In this document: piece after piece, positions 34,142 to 44,000 of the stretch | How positions within the stretch are numbered: the first letter of the stretch is position 1 | How the letters are laid out: each line of letters begins with the position of its first letter | From: CAZHCA01 sp964530825 | Lineage (GTDB): Bacteria; Bacteroidota; Bacteroidia; Chitinophagales; Saprospiraceae | DNA: 64,000 nt | NCBI GenBank assembly: GCA_964530825.1 | Contig: CAZHCA010000004.1 | Span: forward strand, 169,484 to 233,483 | Direction of reading: 5' to 3' | Program-made: the position numbers and the translations under genes | Notes under the pieces: generated by a model | Told to the model about the DNA's origin: nothing | Database searches by the model: none | Seen by the model: only the letters and a program-made list of their open reading frames with translations

Positions 34142-36253
34142 TCAGCTGATTTTGCTCCATACTTTGGCTTCGCGGGCCGTCCGGGTCAGGTAATTGGCAA
34201 TAGGAGCACTAGCCGGAAGCATTAGCTTAGGGTCGTGCTCCAAAATGGTCTCGGCAGCTTCGCGCGCTTGTTTCAGAATTAGTCCATCGCGGGCCAGATC
34301 TGCTATTCGAAAGGCGATGATACCGCTCTGCTGGGTGCCCTCGATATTCCCCGGCCCTCGGAGCTTAAGGTCGGCTTCTGCGATTTCAAACCCGTCGTTG
34401 GTGCGCACCATCGTCTGGATGCGTTCTCGGCCCTCCCGGCTAATTTTAAAGCTCGAGAGTAGAATGCAGTAGGACTGTTCGGCGCCACGCCCAACCCGTC
34501 CGCGCAGTTGGTGAAGTTGCGAAAGCCCGAAGCGCTCTGTGTTTTCAATAACCATTACCGAGGCGTTCGGTACATTTACACCGACTTCAATAACGGTTGT
34601 GGCCACCATGATTTGCGTTTTTCCTTCGGCAAAGCGCTGCATCTCGAAGTCTTTATCCTCGGGTTTCATGCGACCATGTACGATACTGATCTGATAGTCA
34701 GGAGGCGGAAACTCCCGCGATAAGGCCTCATAACCCTCTTCCAAATTTTTCAGATCCAGCTTTTCAGATTCTTCAATGAGTGGGTAGACCACGTAAACCT
34801 GACGGCCGAGTGCGATTTGTTCTTTCAGGAAGCCGTATACACGAAGGCGGTGGTTTTCGGTACGGTGAACGGTCTGTACGGGTTTGCGGCCTGGTGGCAG
34901 CTCGTCGATAATGGATACGTCCAGGTCGCCGTAGAGGGTCATTGCAAGGGTGCGGGGAATCGGCGTAGCCGTCATGACCAAGACATGAGGCGGGTAGGGG
35001 TTACTTTTGGCCCAGAGTTTGGCACGCTGGGCTACGCCAAACCGGTGTTGCTCGTCGGTGATGGCCAGGCCGAGATTGTGGAAGACGACCGGATCTTCCA
35101 GCAGGGCATGGGTGCCGATAAGGATATCGATTTGGCCGGCAGCCAGTCGCTCGAGGAGGTCGGTACGTTTCTTGCCCTTTACATTGCCGGATAAAAAATC
35201 CACTTGCACTTTCATGCCATCGAGGTAACGGGTTACGGACTGTCGATGCTGCTGAGCAAGAATTTCTGTTGGCGCCAGCATACAAGCCTGAAAGCCGTTA
35301 TCAATGGCGATAAGCATGCTCATTAGGCCTACCATTGTTTTTCCGCTGCCCACATCGCCCTGAAGCAGGCGATTCATTTGCTGGGGGCCGGCCAAGTCCC
35401 GTCGTATCTCGCGTAACACCCGCTTCTGGGCATTGGTGAGTTGAAAAGGCAGTTTTTCCCGGTAAAAAGTGTTGAAGGCCTCGCCGATTTTCGAAAACCC
35501 ATAACCGCGGATACCCTCCTTCCTTTGCGTTTTATTGCGCAACAAACGCATTTGCATTAAAAAGAGTTCTTCGAATTTCAGGCGATTGCGGGCGCGGTCG
35601 AGGGTGGGTTCATCGGGTGGGAAGTGGATGTGCTGCAATGACTGCCAGCGGTCGGGGAATTGCAAGCGCCGGATGAGATCGGCCGGCAACGTTTCTTCGA
35701 TATCGGCGGGTCGAAGTAGCTCCAAAAGAGTTTGGACGAGCTTGCGCTGTCCCCGGGCATCTAGCCCTTTGCTATTGAGTTTTTCAGTGCTGGAATAAAC
35801 CGGCTCAAAGACAGCTGCAGGGCCGGCCTTACCGTCACCAACGGCTTCCATCTCCGGGTGAGCGATATTGAGTTGGCTCATGAAAGCATTGACGCGGCCG
35901 AAGGCGATATACTCTTTGCCTACGACCAGTGATTTTTCCAGCCATCGGATTCCTGAAAACCAGACCAGCTCGATAGCGCCGCTCTCGTCGCGCAGCCGCC
36001 CGACCAGGCGCCGTTTGGCACCGCTGCCAACAACATTTAAGCGCCGCAGTACGCCACGCAACTGCACCTGACCGCTATCCGGTAGTAGCTCGCCGATCCG
36101 GTAAAACTGAGTCCGGTCAACATACCGGTAAGGGAAGTGGAACAACAGATCCCGGAAGGTGTAGATGCCAAGTTCCTTCTTCAGAAGCGTTCCTTTTACC
36201 GGGCCTACGCCTTTCAGGAACTCAATGGGCCGATCCAGTGTTGATTCGGGCAT
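34142..36253 (-). CDS. recG: ATP-dependent DNA helicase RecG
   Basis: The 703-residue protein has the RecG order. An N-terminal wedge domain with an OB fold lies at about 60-160 (VQLRGVLRRLNVVGSGAKRR). An SF2 helicase core follows, with Walker A LLQGDVGSGKTMVGLMSML, motif II ITDEQHRFGVAQR (D-E-x-H/Q form), motif III VMTATPIPRTLAMTLYGDLD and motif VI QLRGRVGRGAEQSYC. The C-terminal TRG motif region is present (GRERIQTMVRTNDGFEIAEA, DLKLRGPGNIEGTQQSG). It remodels stalled replication forks and branched intermediates. It is convergent with the head-GIN gene, with 25 bp between the stops. Confidence 0.97.
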   Translation of the reverse strand: MPESTLDRPIEFLKGVGPVKGTLLKKELGIYTFRDLLFHFPYRYVDRTQFYRIGELLPDSGQVQLRGVLRRLNVVGSGAKRRLVGRLRDESGAIELVWFSGIRWLEKSLVVGKEYIAFGRVNAFMSQLNIAHPEMEAVGDGKAGPAAVFEPVYSSTEKLNSKGLDARGQRKLVQTLLELLRPADIEETLPADLIRRLQFPDRWQSLQHIHFPPDEPTLDRARNRLKFEELFLMQMRLLRNKTQRKEGIRGYGFSKIGEAFNTFYREKLPFQLTNAQKRVLREIRRDLAGPQQMNRLLQGDVGSGKTMVGLMSMLIAIDNGFQACMLAPTEILAQQHRQSVTRYLDGMKVQVDFLSGNVKGKKRTDLLERLAAGQIDILIGTHALLEDPVVFHNLGLAITDEQHRFGVAQRAKLWAKSNPYPPHVLVMTATPIPRTLAMTLYGDLDVSIIDELPPGRKPVQTVHRTENHRLRVYGFLKEQIALGRQVYVVYPLIEESEKLDLKNLEEGYEALSREFPPPDYQISIVHGRMKPEDKDFEMQRFAEGKTQIMVATTVIEVGVNVPNASVMVIENTERFGLSQLHQLRGRVGRGAEQSYCILLSSFKISREGRERIQTMVRTNDGFEIAEADLKLRGPGNIEGTQQSGIIAFRIADLARDGLILKQAREAAETILEHDPKLMLPASAPIANYLTRTAREAKVWSKIS

Positions 36254-36683
36254 GACGCACTAAAACTTTTAGCACTATTCAGCGGAGCAGCTGGCGGTAA
36301 AACCAATTCAGGGGTGTCTGTATTATACCTTTGGGAATACAAATTAGTCTTTCGGCATCGGATTTCATTCTAAAGAGTATCACGCCTGCATGCCGAAGGG
36401 CACTCCGGCTTGCAGGTGCTCTATTTTTGCGCTTCATCTCGCACCGAGATACTGAATTTTTACTCACCAAAAACATTTTTCAGACAAAGCCTAATTGCAA
36501 CGAAATGATGTTACAATATAAGCATTTTAGTGAAAACGCTAGTTGGGCTAGGAAAAATCCAAAGACGAATTTCATCCATCTCTAAATATTGGGATTTCCG
36601 TCTTTTTTTGACGATACTCGTAATAACGCGAGACCTGCGTTCTACCGGTGATTTTACCACTCTCACCCTGAATGACTCGAATT
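36254..36683. other. 430-bp divergent intergenic region, no gene seen
   Basis: The stretch separates recG (minus) from rbfA (plus). No ORF with protein-like composition is seen, and no tRNA. It contains an imperfect inverted repeat at 36385-36416 and must hold both promoters. A small regulatory RNA cannot be excluded. Confidence 0.45.
36385..36416. repeat. Imperfect intergenic inverted repeat
   Basis: The arms CCTGCA-T-GCCG and CGGC-T-TGCAGG pair over 10 of 11 positions, with a 10-nt loop. It lies in the recG-rbfA gap, well away from either gene end, and has no poly-T tail, so it is not an obvious terminator. Confidence 0.35.
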
Positions 36684-37076
36684 ATGGAAACGAAAAGGCA
36701 ACTTCAGGTAGCCGAATTGATCAAGCGAAATTTCAGCATGGTGCTCCAGCAAGAAGGCACCTATGTATATGGCCCTCAAGCTTTAGTAACAGTCACCGGC
36801 GTGAAAGTTACTCCGGATTTCAGTCTGGCTAAGATTTACCTGAGTATTTATAATGTGGATAACAAGCAAGGCGTGTTGCTGGAGATGGAGGAGAATCAGG
36901 TGCGACTCAAACAGGCAATGGCCCAGCGTATTCGGAAGCAAATCCGGCGGGTGCCGGAGATCGCTTTTTACCTGGACGATACCCTCGACGAAATGTACCG
37001 ACTTAGCTCGCTCTTTGACCGGTTGCATGATGATAACCAGATGGGAGAAACCGACCGCTCTGAGGGTGGCGAATAA
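36684..37076 (+). CDS. rbfA: 30S ribosome-binding factor A
   Basis: This is a 130-residue protein when started at the second ATG (METKRQLQVAELIKRNFSMV), which matches the usual start of the family; an in-frame ATG lies 12 bp upstream. The KH-like fold is seen in VTVTGVKVTPDFSLAKIYLS and MAQRIRKQIRRVPEIAFYLD, which ends in D-D-T-L-D as in most RbfA. It helps 30S subunit maturation by binding the 16S 5' helix. It is convergent with the Ppx/GppA gene, 5 bp apart. Confidence 0.94.
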   Translation: METKRQLQVAELIKRNFSMVLQQEGTYVYGPQALVTVTGVKVTPDFSLAKIYLSIYNVDNKQGVLLEMEENQVRLKQAMAQRIRKQIRRVPEIAFYLDDTLDEMYRLSSLFDRLHDDNQMGETDRSEGGE

Positions 37077-37081
37077 TACTT

Positions 37082-38014
37082 CTATATGCTTACTCGTACG
37101 GCTAGTAACTCGGCTAGGTAGCCTTCTTTCAGCGCAAAATTGGAGATCTCGATCACTTCAATTGGTGATTGCTGCAAGACCCAGTCAATGAGCACCAATG
37201 CGGCTACGATCATCTCGGCCCGGGCTTCCGGCAAGTCAGCTATTTGCAGGCGCTCTTCCAGATTCATGAGTCGCATTTGGCGGTAGAAATCGGGAAATCG
37301 GGAAACGGCAAGACTCGGATAGGGTGCGGGATCGCTGCCGGGGGCTGCCAAAAAAGTTTCCAGCACGTCGAAGGTTCCGGAGGCACCCACCAGCGTACTA
37401 ACCGGGTAGATTTTTAGCATGCGGGTCAACGGTGCAGCTTCCCGGTCTAGGAACTTGTGGATGGATTTTATTTCTTCCTCCTCAATTGGTTCGTGCCGAT
37501 GAAAACGATGACGCAAGATGGCTACTCCGACCGGGAAGCTGACTGACCATAAGACTTTCGTCTTAGTAGCTAAGATGAACTCTACGCTGCCGCCTCCAAT
37601 ATCCATCACCAACTTTGGCTGCTCGAAGAAGGGGATCAACAGTTGTACACCTTGATAGATCAACAATGCTTCTCTTTTCCCGGAAATAATTTCAATATCT
37701 AAGCCCAATTCCTGCTTTGCCCGCTCGACGAGTACGTGACTGTTAGCCGCCGACCGCATTGCGGCCGTACCTACGGCTCGGACCGCATGTACTTCAAAGG
37801 ATCGTAGCTGTTTCGAAAAGTGAGACAAGGTATTTACAGCGCGTGCCATAGCCTCTGGGCCAATTTGTTCGATGCCGGCCTCGGCCAACTTTACAAAACG
37901 GCGGTCGCGGTAGACCACCCGAAAAGGCATTTTTTGATCGCCTGCCTCTGCTATCAGCAGATGAAAGGTATTGGTACCTAGGTCAATGACAGCGCTTCGC
38001 CTTTCTTTGTCCAT
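37082..38014 (-). CDS. Ppx/GppA-family phosphatase
   Basis: The 310-residue protein has the ASKHA-fold ATPase motifs of the exopolyphosphatase/guanosine-pentaphosphatase family: AVIDLGTNTFHLLIAE (phosphate 1), VMDIGGGSVEFILA (phosphate 2) and LVGASGTFDVLETF (adenosine region). The length is that of the short form without the C-terminal HD domain. It hydrolyses inorganic polyphosphate and/or pppGpp; which one cannot be told from sequence. An 8-bp gap follows the barrel-protein gene on the same strand. Confidence 0.93.
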   Translation of the reverse strand: MDKERRSAVIDLGTNTFHLLIAEAGDQKMPFRVVYRDRRFVKLAEAGIEQIGPEAMARAVNTLSHFSKQLRSFEVHAVRAVGTAAMRSAANSHVLVERAKQELGLDIEIISGKREALLIYQGVQLLIPFFEQPKLVMDIGGGSVEFILATKTKVLWSVSFPVGVAILRHRFHRHEPIEEEEIKSIHKFLDREAAPLTRMLKIYPVSTLVGASGTFDVLETFLAAPGSDPAPYPSLAVSRFPDFYRQMRLMNLEERLQIADLPEARAEMIVAALVLIDWVLQQSPIEVIEISNFALKEGYLAELLAVRVSI

Positions 38015-38022
38015 AAAGCAGA

Positions 38023-38622
38023 TTAAAAAGTGTAAATGCCTCGAACTCCTATGACCCGGCTGATAAGCTGGTCCCGGTCTTCGTCGACGCGAATGTTATT
38101 CAGACCACGGGACCAACGCACATTCAGCCCAATATGTTCAGTAAAGTTAAACGTACCAGATATAACGACCGAGACCAGGCTATCCTGGTAATTTTCCAGA
38201 TCGGTGATATCTACGCCCAAGGCGTCCGTAACCTCGTAATTGATCAACTGCGCGTAAGATGCACCCGCCCCGATTTGAAACTTCCAATCGGTGAAATAAA
38301 TCAGTACGGGCACTTCTACATAATTTAAGCGAATCCTGTCGTAGATGCTGCCCGGATCGTCACCGGTGTTGCGGCTGCTGCCTTGCTGGCTGTAAAGGAT
38401 GCCGAGGGAAAGCTCCCATCGGTCGGAGAGAACAGCATTGACGCGGCCACCGGCGTTAAAGCCTATACTGTTAAATCCGGCAAGCCGATCTCCATCGAGT
38501 TGCGAAAGATTGGCGCCAACGATAGCTGCTGCCTTAAACCGGCGTTCTTGAGCGTGCAGGCTACAGGTAGTAGATAAAAAAAAGAGGTTGGCCAGGAAGA
38601 GTAGGTAAAGATACTTCGCCAT
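38023..38622 (-). CDS. Outer-membrane beta-barrel protein (PorT-like)
   Basis: This is a 199-residue protein when started at ATG 38622, which gives a signal peptide (KYLYLLFLANLFFLSTTCSLHAQ); the longer frame adds 50 residues unlike any leader. The mature part has about eight amphipathic strands (AAIVGANLSQLDGDRLAGFN, WELSLGILYSQQGSSR, LNYVEVPVLIYFTDWKFQIG, HIGLNVRWSRGLNNIR) and ends in I-Y-T-F with a terminal Phe, as in small outer-membrane barrels of the OMP_b-brl_2 group. The role is unknown. Confidence 0.88.
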   Translation of the reverse strand: MAKYLYLLFLANLFFLSTTCSLHAQERRFKAAAIVGANLSQLDGDRLAGFNSIGFNAGGRVNAVLSDRWELSLGILYSQQGSSRNTGDDPGSIYDRIRLNYVEVPVLIYFTDWKFQIGAGASYAQLINYEVTDALGVDITDLENYQDSLVSVVISGTFNFTEHIGLNVRWSRGLNNIRVDEDRDQLISRVIGVRGIYTF

Positions 38623-38792
38623 GGATGTTGCTTTTTGACCAAAAGTAAGACATGCCGGAGATACGCACGGTTTTCTGGTGGTGTAAAAGTGTAGGCTGCC
38701 CGGCGGAACTCGAAAATGAGGTGATGCTCTCCGGTAAGATAAGGGCGAAGTTGTATTTTTGTCCACGTACATAACCGGAAAGGCAGCAAATT

Positions 38793-39077
38793 ATGGTAAA
38801 GTATACCAAGCACTTTCAAAAAAAGTTAGAAGACTTATTTGCGGCATTAGACTACACCGTGCGCTACGAAAAAGGCAATTTCAACTCGGGCTATTGTTTG
38901 GTGGAAAACAAGCGCATTGCGGTCATCAATAAATTTTACGACACCGAAGGCCGGATCAATGCCCTGCTAGATATTTTGCAGCAGCTCGATGCAGACCCCG
39001 ATGTACTCGGCGAGCAGCAGCAAAAACTTTTGCGGACGATCAATCGTCAACGGCAGCAAACCACCGAGGAGGAATAG
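38793..39077 (+). CDS. Small conserved-looking protein upstream of MBL hydrolase
   Basis: This is a 94-residue hydrophilic protein with a KYTKHFQKKLEDLFAALDYT start, a central beta-hairpin-like segment (VRYEKGNFNSGYCLVENKRI) and a C-terminal helix rich in Gln and Glu. Codon use and the 18-bp gap to the MBL gene indicate a real gene in the same transcript. I do not recognise a characterised family. The SGYCLVENKRIAVINKFYD stretch looks like the conserved core. Confidence 0.75.
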   Translation: MVKYTKHFQKKLEDLFAALDYTVRYEKGNFNSGYCLVENKRIAVINKFYDTEGRINALLDILQQLDADPDVLGEQQQKLLRTINRQRQQTTEEE

Positions 39078-39095
39078 TGTTCTCCCAAGTGTATT

Positions 39096-39917
39096 ATGGA
39101 GGATTCAATGGCCAATTACTTACGAGTGACCTTTCTAGGTACTGGTACTTCGCAAGGCGTTCCGGTCATCGGCTGTGAGTGCGCAGTTTGCCGGTCGGCC
39201 GATCCGCGCGACCAGCGTTTGCGAACCTCTGCTTTGCTCCAATTCGATGGGTTCAACTACGTTATTGATTCCGGGCCTGACTTTCGGCAACAAATGTTGC
39301 GTGCGGGCATCAACAGGCTTTCCGGCGTACTTTTGACCCACGAGCACAACGATCACATCATCGGGCTGGACGATATCCGCCCTTTCAATTTCATGCAGAA
39401 AAGCGATATGCCCGTTTATGCGACAGCGCGGGTTGCAGATGAACTGCGCAGCCGGTTTTCGTATATTTTTGAATCAAACCCTTATCCGGGGGCGCCGCAA
39501 GTAAAAATCATCCCGATTCACAAGGACACTGCCTTTACTCTGATCGGGCATACGGTAACGCCGATCCAAGTGATGCATGGAAAAATGCCGGCACTCGGTT
39601 TTCGTATAGGTGATTTTGCCTATCTGACCGATATGCACACCATATCCAAACAGGAATTCGAAAAACTGAAGGGCCTTCGTGTGCTGACGGTCAGTGCCCT
39701 GCATCACAAGCCGCACCACTCTCATATGAACCTGGAACAGGCCATTGCTTTCGCCCGCCGTGTGGGAGCGGAAGAAACCTACTTCATCCACATCAGTCAC
39801 CGGATGGGGTTGCACAGGGACATAGATGCTATACTACCAGCCGGAATTACAATGGCGTACGATGGATTGCAAATCCAACTCAACCTGGATGGTCAAGTCC
39901 CCCATGCTCGCAAGTAG
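39096..39917 (+). CDS. Metallo-beta-lactamase-fold hydrolase, PhnP/RNase Z-like
   Basis: The 273-residue protein begins with VTFLGTGTSQGVPVIGCECA, the start of the PhnP-like cyclic-phosphodiesterase branch; the C-x-C-x-x-C cysteines there may bind a structural zinc. The metal motif is LLTHEHNDHIIGLDDIRPF (H-x-H-x-D-H), with further ligands in MHGKMPALGF, YLTDMHTI and YFIHISHRMG. It probably cleaves a cyclic phosphate or a related phosphodiester. An alternative ATG lies 12 bp downstream. It is co-oriented with the 94-residue gene. Confidence 0.88.
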   Translation: MEDSMANYLRVTFLGTGTSQGVPVIGCECAVCRSADPRDQRLRTSALLQFDGFNYVIDSGPDFRQQMLRAGINRLSGVLLTHEHNDHIIGLDDIRPFNFMQKSDMPVYATARVADELRSRFSYIFESNPYPGAPQVKIIPIHKDTAFTLIGHTVTPIQVMHGKMPALGFRIGDFAYLTDMHTISKQEFEKLKGLRVLTVSALHHKPHHSHMNLEQAIAFARRVGAEETYFIHISHRMGLHRDIDAILPAGITMAYDGLQIQLNLDGQVPHARK

Positions 39918-40026
39918 GAGCTTACGGTCGAGGCGAACTTATTAGCTTGCCAAAATTGTTATTACTTTAGTAAGTAATTTCTTAACTGGGTGAAAAGATT
40001 AATTTGCCAGATTAAAGTTGTTTAAC

Positions 40027-40611
40027 ATGTCTAAACTGGACTGGATTACAATTGGAATTGTTGCAGTGTGCCTGGTAGCGCTAATTTGGTTGCTCATCAG
40101 TCTCATCGGTGACCGGGAGTCTTCACCGGCTGCGGATCAATCAGAAGTCGTACAAGATTACGAAGACCCATTGGCTACCCAGGATGATCGGTCTTATCGG
40201 TTGGACGAGGATGGCAATGTATCGGTTGACGAAGGCTACTACTCCGATTACGATGATCCGGGTAGCGGGACTACGGACTACGAAGATGATGGCTACTATT
40301 ACGATGAGGAACAGACGGAACGGGAAACCACGCAAGAGCCGACATCCTCGAGAAACGTCAGGTCGAGTTCTTCCGGGGATTATATGGTGATGGCTGGTTC
40401 GTTTCGCATCCGGGAAAATGCCGACGAAAGAGCCAACAGTTTGCGTAATCAGGGCTATACATCGGCCGAGGTGGCACTATTTAATCGCGGTGCATACGCC
40501 GTGGTGATCGTCGATCGGTTCAATAACCTCAATGCTGCCAAAGAATTGGCCCAGGAGCTGAAAAAGAAAGGCGTCGATGCTTACGTGCAGGAAAAGCGCG
40601 TAGCTCAATAG
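40027..40611 (+). CDS. Membrane-anchored SPOR-domain protein
   Basis: This is a 194-residue protein when started at ATG 40027; the longer frame starts with TTG. One transmembrane helix (about 5-27, WITIGIVAVCLVALIWLLIS) anchors it, with a low-complexity acidic Tyr/Asp/Gly linker (about 40-115) outside. A C-terminal SPOR domain follows (about 122-194, SGDYMVMAGSFRIRENADER, AYAVVIVDRFNNLNAAKELA). SPOR domains bind denuded septal peptidoglycan, so a division-site or wall-remodelling role is likely. Confidence 0.9.
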   Translation: MSKLDWITIGIVAVCLVALIWLLISLIGDRESSPAADQSEVVQDYEDPLATQDDRSYRLDEDGNVSVDEGYYSDYDDPGSGTTDYEDDGYYYDEEQTERETTQEPTSSRNVRSSSSGDYMVMAGSFRIRENADERANSLRNQGYTSAEVALFNRGAYAVVIVDRFNNLNAAKELAQELKKKGVDAYVQEKRVAQ

Positions 40612-40636
40612 ATGTAGATTAAGGAAAAGGATAGGC

Positions 40637-40954
40637 TTAAGACGTGTGTTCGTTGCCGAATTTTTCTTTCCATTCAACCATGCCGCCCAACAGATTGCGC
40701 ACCTTTGAGAATCCCTGCCCCGCCAAGAATGCTTTAGCCCGGCCGCTCCGGTTTCCGGTTCGGCAGTACAAAACGATTTCCTGATCTTTATCGACTTCCA
40801 GTTCATCCAGGCGGCTGGGAAGGGTTCCGAGTGGAATAAGCCTTCCGCCAACGTTAAAGGCTTCATGTTCGCTGGCCTCTCGCACGTCGATCAAAACAAA
40901 GTCTTCGTCTTTATCAAATTTCTTTTTGAGTTCTTCCACCTTGATATCTTCCAT
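40637..40954 (-). CDS. Single-domain rhodanese
   Basis: The 105-residue cytosolic protein is one rhodanese domain: FVLIDVREASEHEAFNVGG and the active-site loop IVLYCRTGNRSGRAKAFL with the catalytic Cys in C-R-T-G-N-R-S. The GLF/GGM end segment (NLLGGMVEWKEKF) is typical. It could carry a persulfide for sulfur transfer. It is convergent with the SPOR gene and about 50 bp from the end of the fused ligase gene upstream on the same strand. Confidence 0.93.
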   Translation of the reverse strand: MEDIKVEELKKKFDKDEDFVLIDVREASEHEAFNVGGRLIPLGTLPSRLDELEVDKDQEIVLYCRTGNRSGRAKAFLAGQGFSKVRNLLGGMVEWKEKFGNEHTS

Positions 40955-41006
40955 GATTTAGCTTTTTTAGACTGAATAACACTGCCAGCATTCTCAAAGG
41001 TTGCGA

Positions 41007-44000
41007 CTAATTGCAATTGCTGGGCCGGCTATCGGTAAGGTAAAGGTCAACTTTAGTACCAACGGGAATGTCCCGGCCGTCGGTGAATTCGGGGTCCTGG
41101 CGATAAACATAAGCGCTGTACCGATTCGAATAGTCCCCGTAAATGGTACCGACTTCCAAATTGTAGTTCTGCAAAAGAAATTCAGCTTCGTCGTATTGGC
41201 GGCAGACCAATTTGGGTAAGCCTACGGTTCCGGTATTGCGCACTGCAATGACCGCTTCCACCGTGCTGCCTTTAGGTACTTCGATCCCATTCTTCAACGC
41301 ACTTGGCTCGACGCGCTTGCCGTCTACGATGAGATAAAGGATGGTGTTTTCTGCAATTTTTTCCCGGTACCGGCGGTCGGCTACCTTGAGAAAGATATCT
41401 AATCTTTCCAGCTTTCTTTTATATAGGTCGTAGTTCTCCGAGCCATCCGATAAACTGGGCAGAGGTACCATAGGTGCGGTCGAGCTGGTAATGGTCAAAT
41501 ATATATTGCGGTTTTTCTTTACAGAATTGTTAGGTCTGGGGTTTTGGGAAATGACCATGTGTGGCCGCTCACCAATGACGTAAATGGAGTCATTGATCAC
41601 CACATTGAACGTTTTGCCGCGTACTTTTCGGCGTGCTTCTTCCAGGGATAATCCCCGGTAGTCCTCGACCATCAAGGATTCGCCGTGGTGGGTATACCAT
41701 TTTAAAAAGCCTTGGGTAAGGCCTAACAGCAGCAGCCCCAGGATGACCAAAGCGGCCAGATTCTTCAGAAAAACCGGCGAGGACACAAATGCCCATACCC
41801 CTGTCGCCGCCCACTTGATCCAGCCTATAACCGATCGATCTTCGGTCAGTGTATCCGGCAGGCGCTCGATTTTTTGGGCCGGAGGTTGCGGCTCTTGCTT
41901 GTGCGGTTCCGAGAAAGCAGCTTCTTCCATTTCGTAAGGGGTTATTTCAGGATCTAAATCGGGCAAACCGGCATCAGACACTTCACCGGTGTTTTCCGGT
42001 TCGGTGGGGGCTGCTCCCTGGCTAGCTGGCTCCAGCTGATGCCGACGCCGAGAAGCGTATTCCAAGATTTTGTTAATAAACGCGTAAGGTGTATAGCCAT
42101 TTATGGCCGCCTGGTGGAAGATAGCCGTAGCAGGTGTCATCCCTGGGAGGGCATTCACCTCTACTATTATGGTTTCTGCGCGGTCCGCATCGAAGATGCG
42201 GACAAAAGCATCGATGCGGGCGTAACCTTCGACACCGAGCAGACGAGCCGCACGCTCCAGCGTTCCTTTTACCTGGCTGGCGATTTTTTGGTACTGTGCT
42301 GCATCATCGGCAAAACGGGCTGGGGTGATATTTTGTCCTTCACCGGCCAGGAATTTTTCCTCCAGGGTGAGTACATGGCTACCGGCCACTACTTCAGACG
42401 GCTCAAACATTTCGTACCGAAGCTGCCCGTCGAATTCCCGGTGCGTCAATAAACCAGCCGTGATTTCCAGAAACCGGTCGGCACCTTCCCGGGTGATGCG
42501 TTTCTCGAACAGGATTTCCCGTTTGCGGGGAAATTCTTCTTTGGGTTTCAGGCGTAGGGTACGCCGATATTCCAGGCCTTCCGAATCCTGGGGGCGAAAA
42601 ATTAGACGGGTGTAGGCATCCAGTTCCTGGCGGTTATGTATGAGCTGAACGGCCGAGCTGCAGCCGTCGTCTACCGGCTTCGCTACCAGCGGGTAATCGA
42701 GGTGCGACTCTACCCGGTCGTAAAACAGTTCCGGCTCTTGGTCGTAGCGTTCTTCATCGAGCAGGAGTTGTTCGGTAACGGGGAATCCGTTCGCTTTCAG
42801 CTTTTGCAGGGTTTGGTACTTGTCAATGGTGAGGGCGGCTGCTTCAACGCCCGAGCCATTATGGGCGATACCGCGTGACTCCAATGCCTGTTGGATTTGC
42901 CCGTCTTCGCCCGGGCGTCCATGTAAGGCGATAAAAACCAGGTTGGTAATAGCGGGCAAATCATCGAAGCGTACCCGGCGTGGCTTGAAGACCATATCCC
43001 GGGAAGCGTATTTCGCCGTGATGGCGTGGCATCGGTCTTTAACTTCATCGATGATCGGATGCCCCTGAAAATGTTGAATCTTTTCGGCAATGTCGTCGGC
43101 ATTGTCTTTGAGGAGGAGGGGAATGGGAATTTGATATAATTCGAAATAGTTGGCATCGCCAATCAGGTATAAAGGAATCGGCTCATAGTGATCAGAGCTG
43201 GAAAGCTTCTCAAAGACATTGCGGCCGCTTTCCACGGAAATGTGCCGTTCGTAGGAATAGCCGCCCATGATGATCCCTACCTTTTCTTTTTCAGCTGCAT
43301 CTTCGCGCTGCTGCCGTATCTGATCGTCGAGGTGTTCGAGCAGTACCGGATAGGTTGCTTCTTCCGGGTACTCCTGGCAACGTTCCCAGATCGACATCCG
43401 GATAATGTAGGTTAAAAACTGAGCGGGCGTCAGCCCAATTTCCGCCGCCTGGTGAAAGAAAAAGCTGGAGGGCATCATGCCCGAGGTGGTATTCGGGTCA
43501 TTGAGCAGAATGCGGCCTTCCTCTGTGATGAATCCGTCTATGCGGGCATAAGTTCCGAAGCCCAATTCGGTGAAAAGTTTTTCACAATCGCGCTGGATTG
43601 CACGGATTTGCTCGGCGGGGCGTTCAATTGGGGTGATTTTGCGGGAAAAGCCCGGCATGTATTTTGACCGGTAGTCAAAAACATCGGCTTGCTTGCGAAT
43701 TTCAGTAGGGGGGAGCGCTACTGCGTGGCCTTCTTCGTGCCGGACGACAATGCAGGAGAACTCTGAACCCCGGATAAATTCCTCGACGATGACTTCCTGC
43801 TCACTCATTTGGCCTTCGAGTAGCACCTGCTCGTGCGGTTCTCCCTGCTGAGCGTAAGTATTCAGCAATTCGAGGAGCGCCTCCGGATGGTAGACCAGCT
43901 GTCTTTGTTCGCGATAGGTAACCTGCATCGGGAAGCCGATACCATCGCGAATATCGGCCAAAAGTTGCAGGTACTCCGTCTTTTCAAAGTCTCCGCTTTC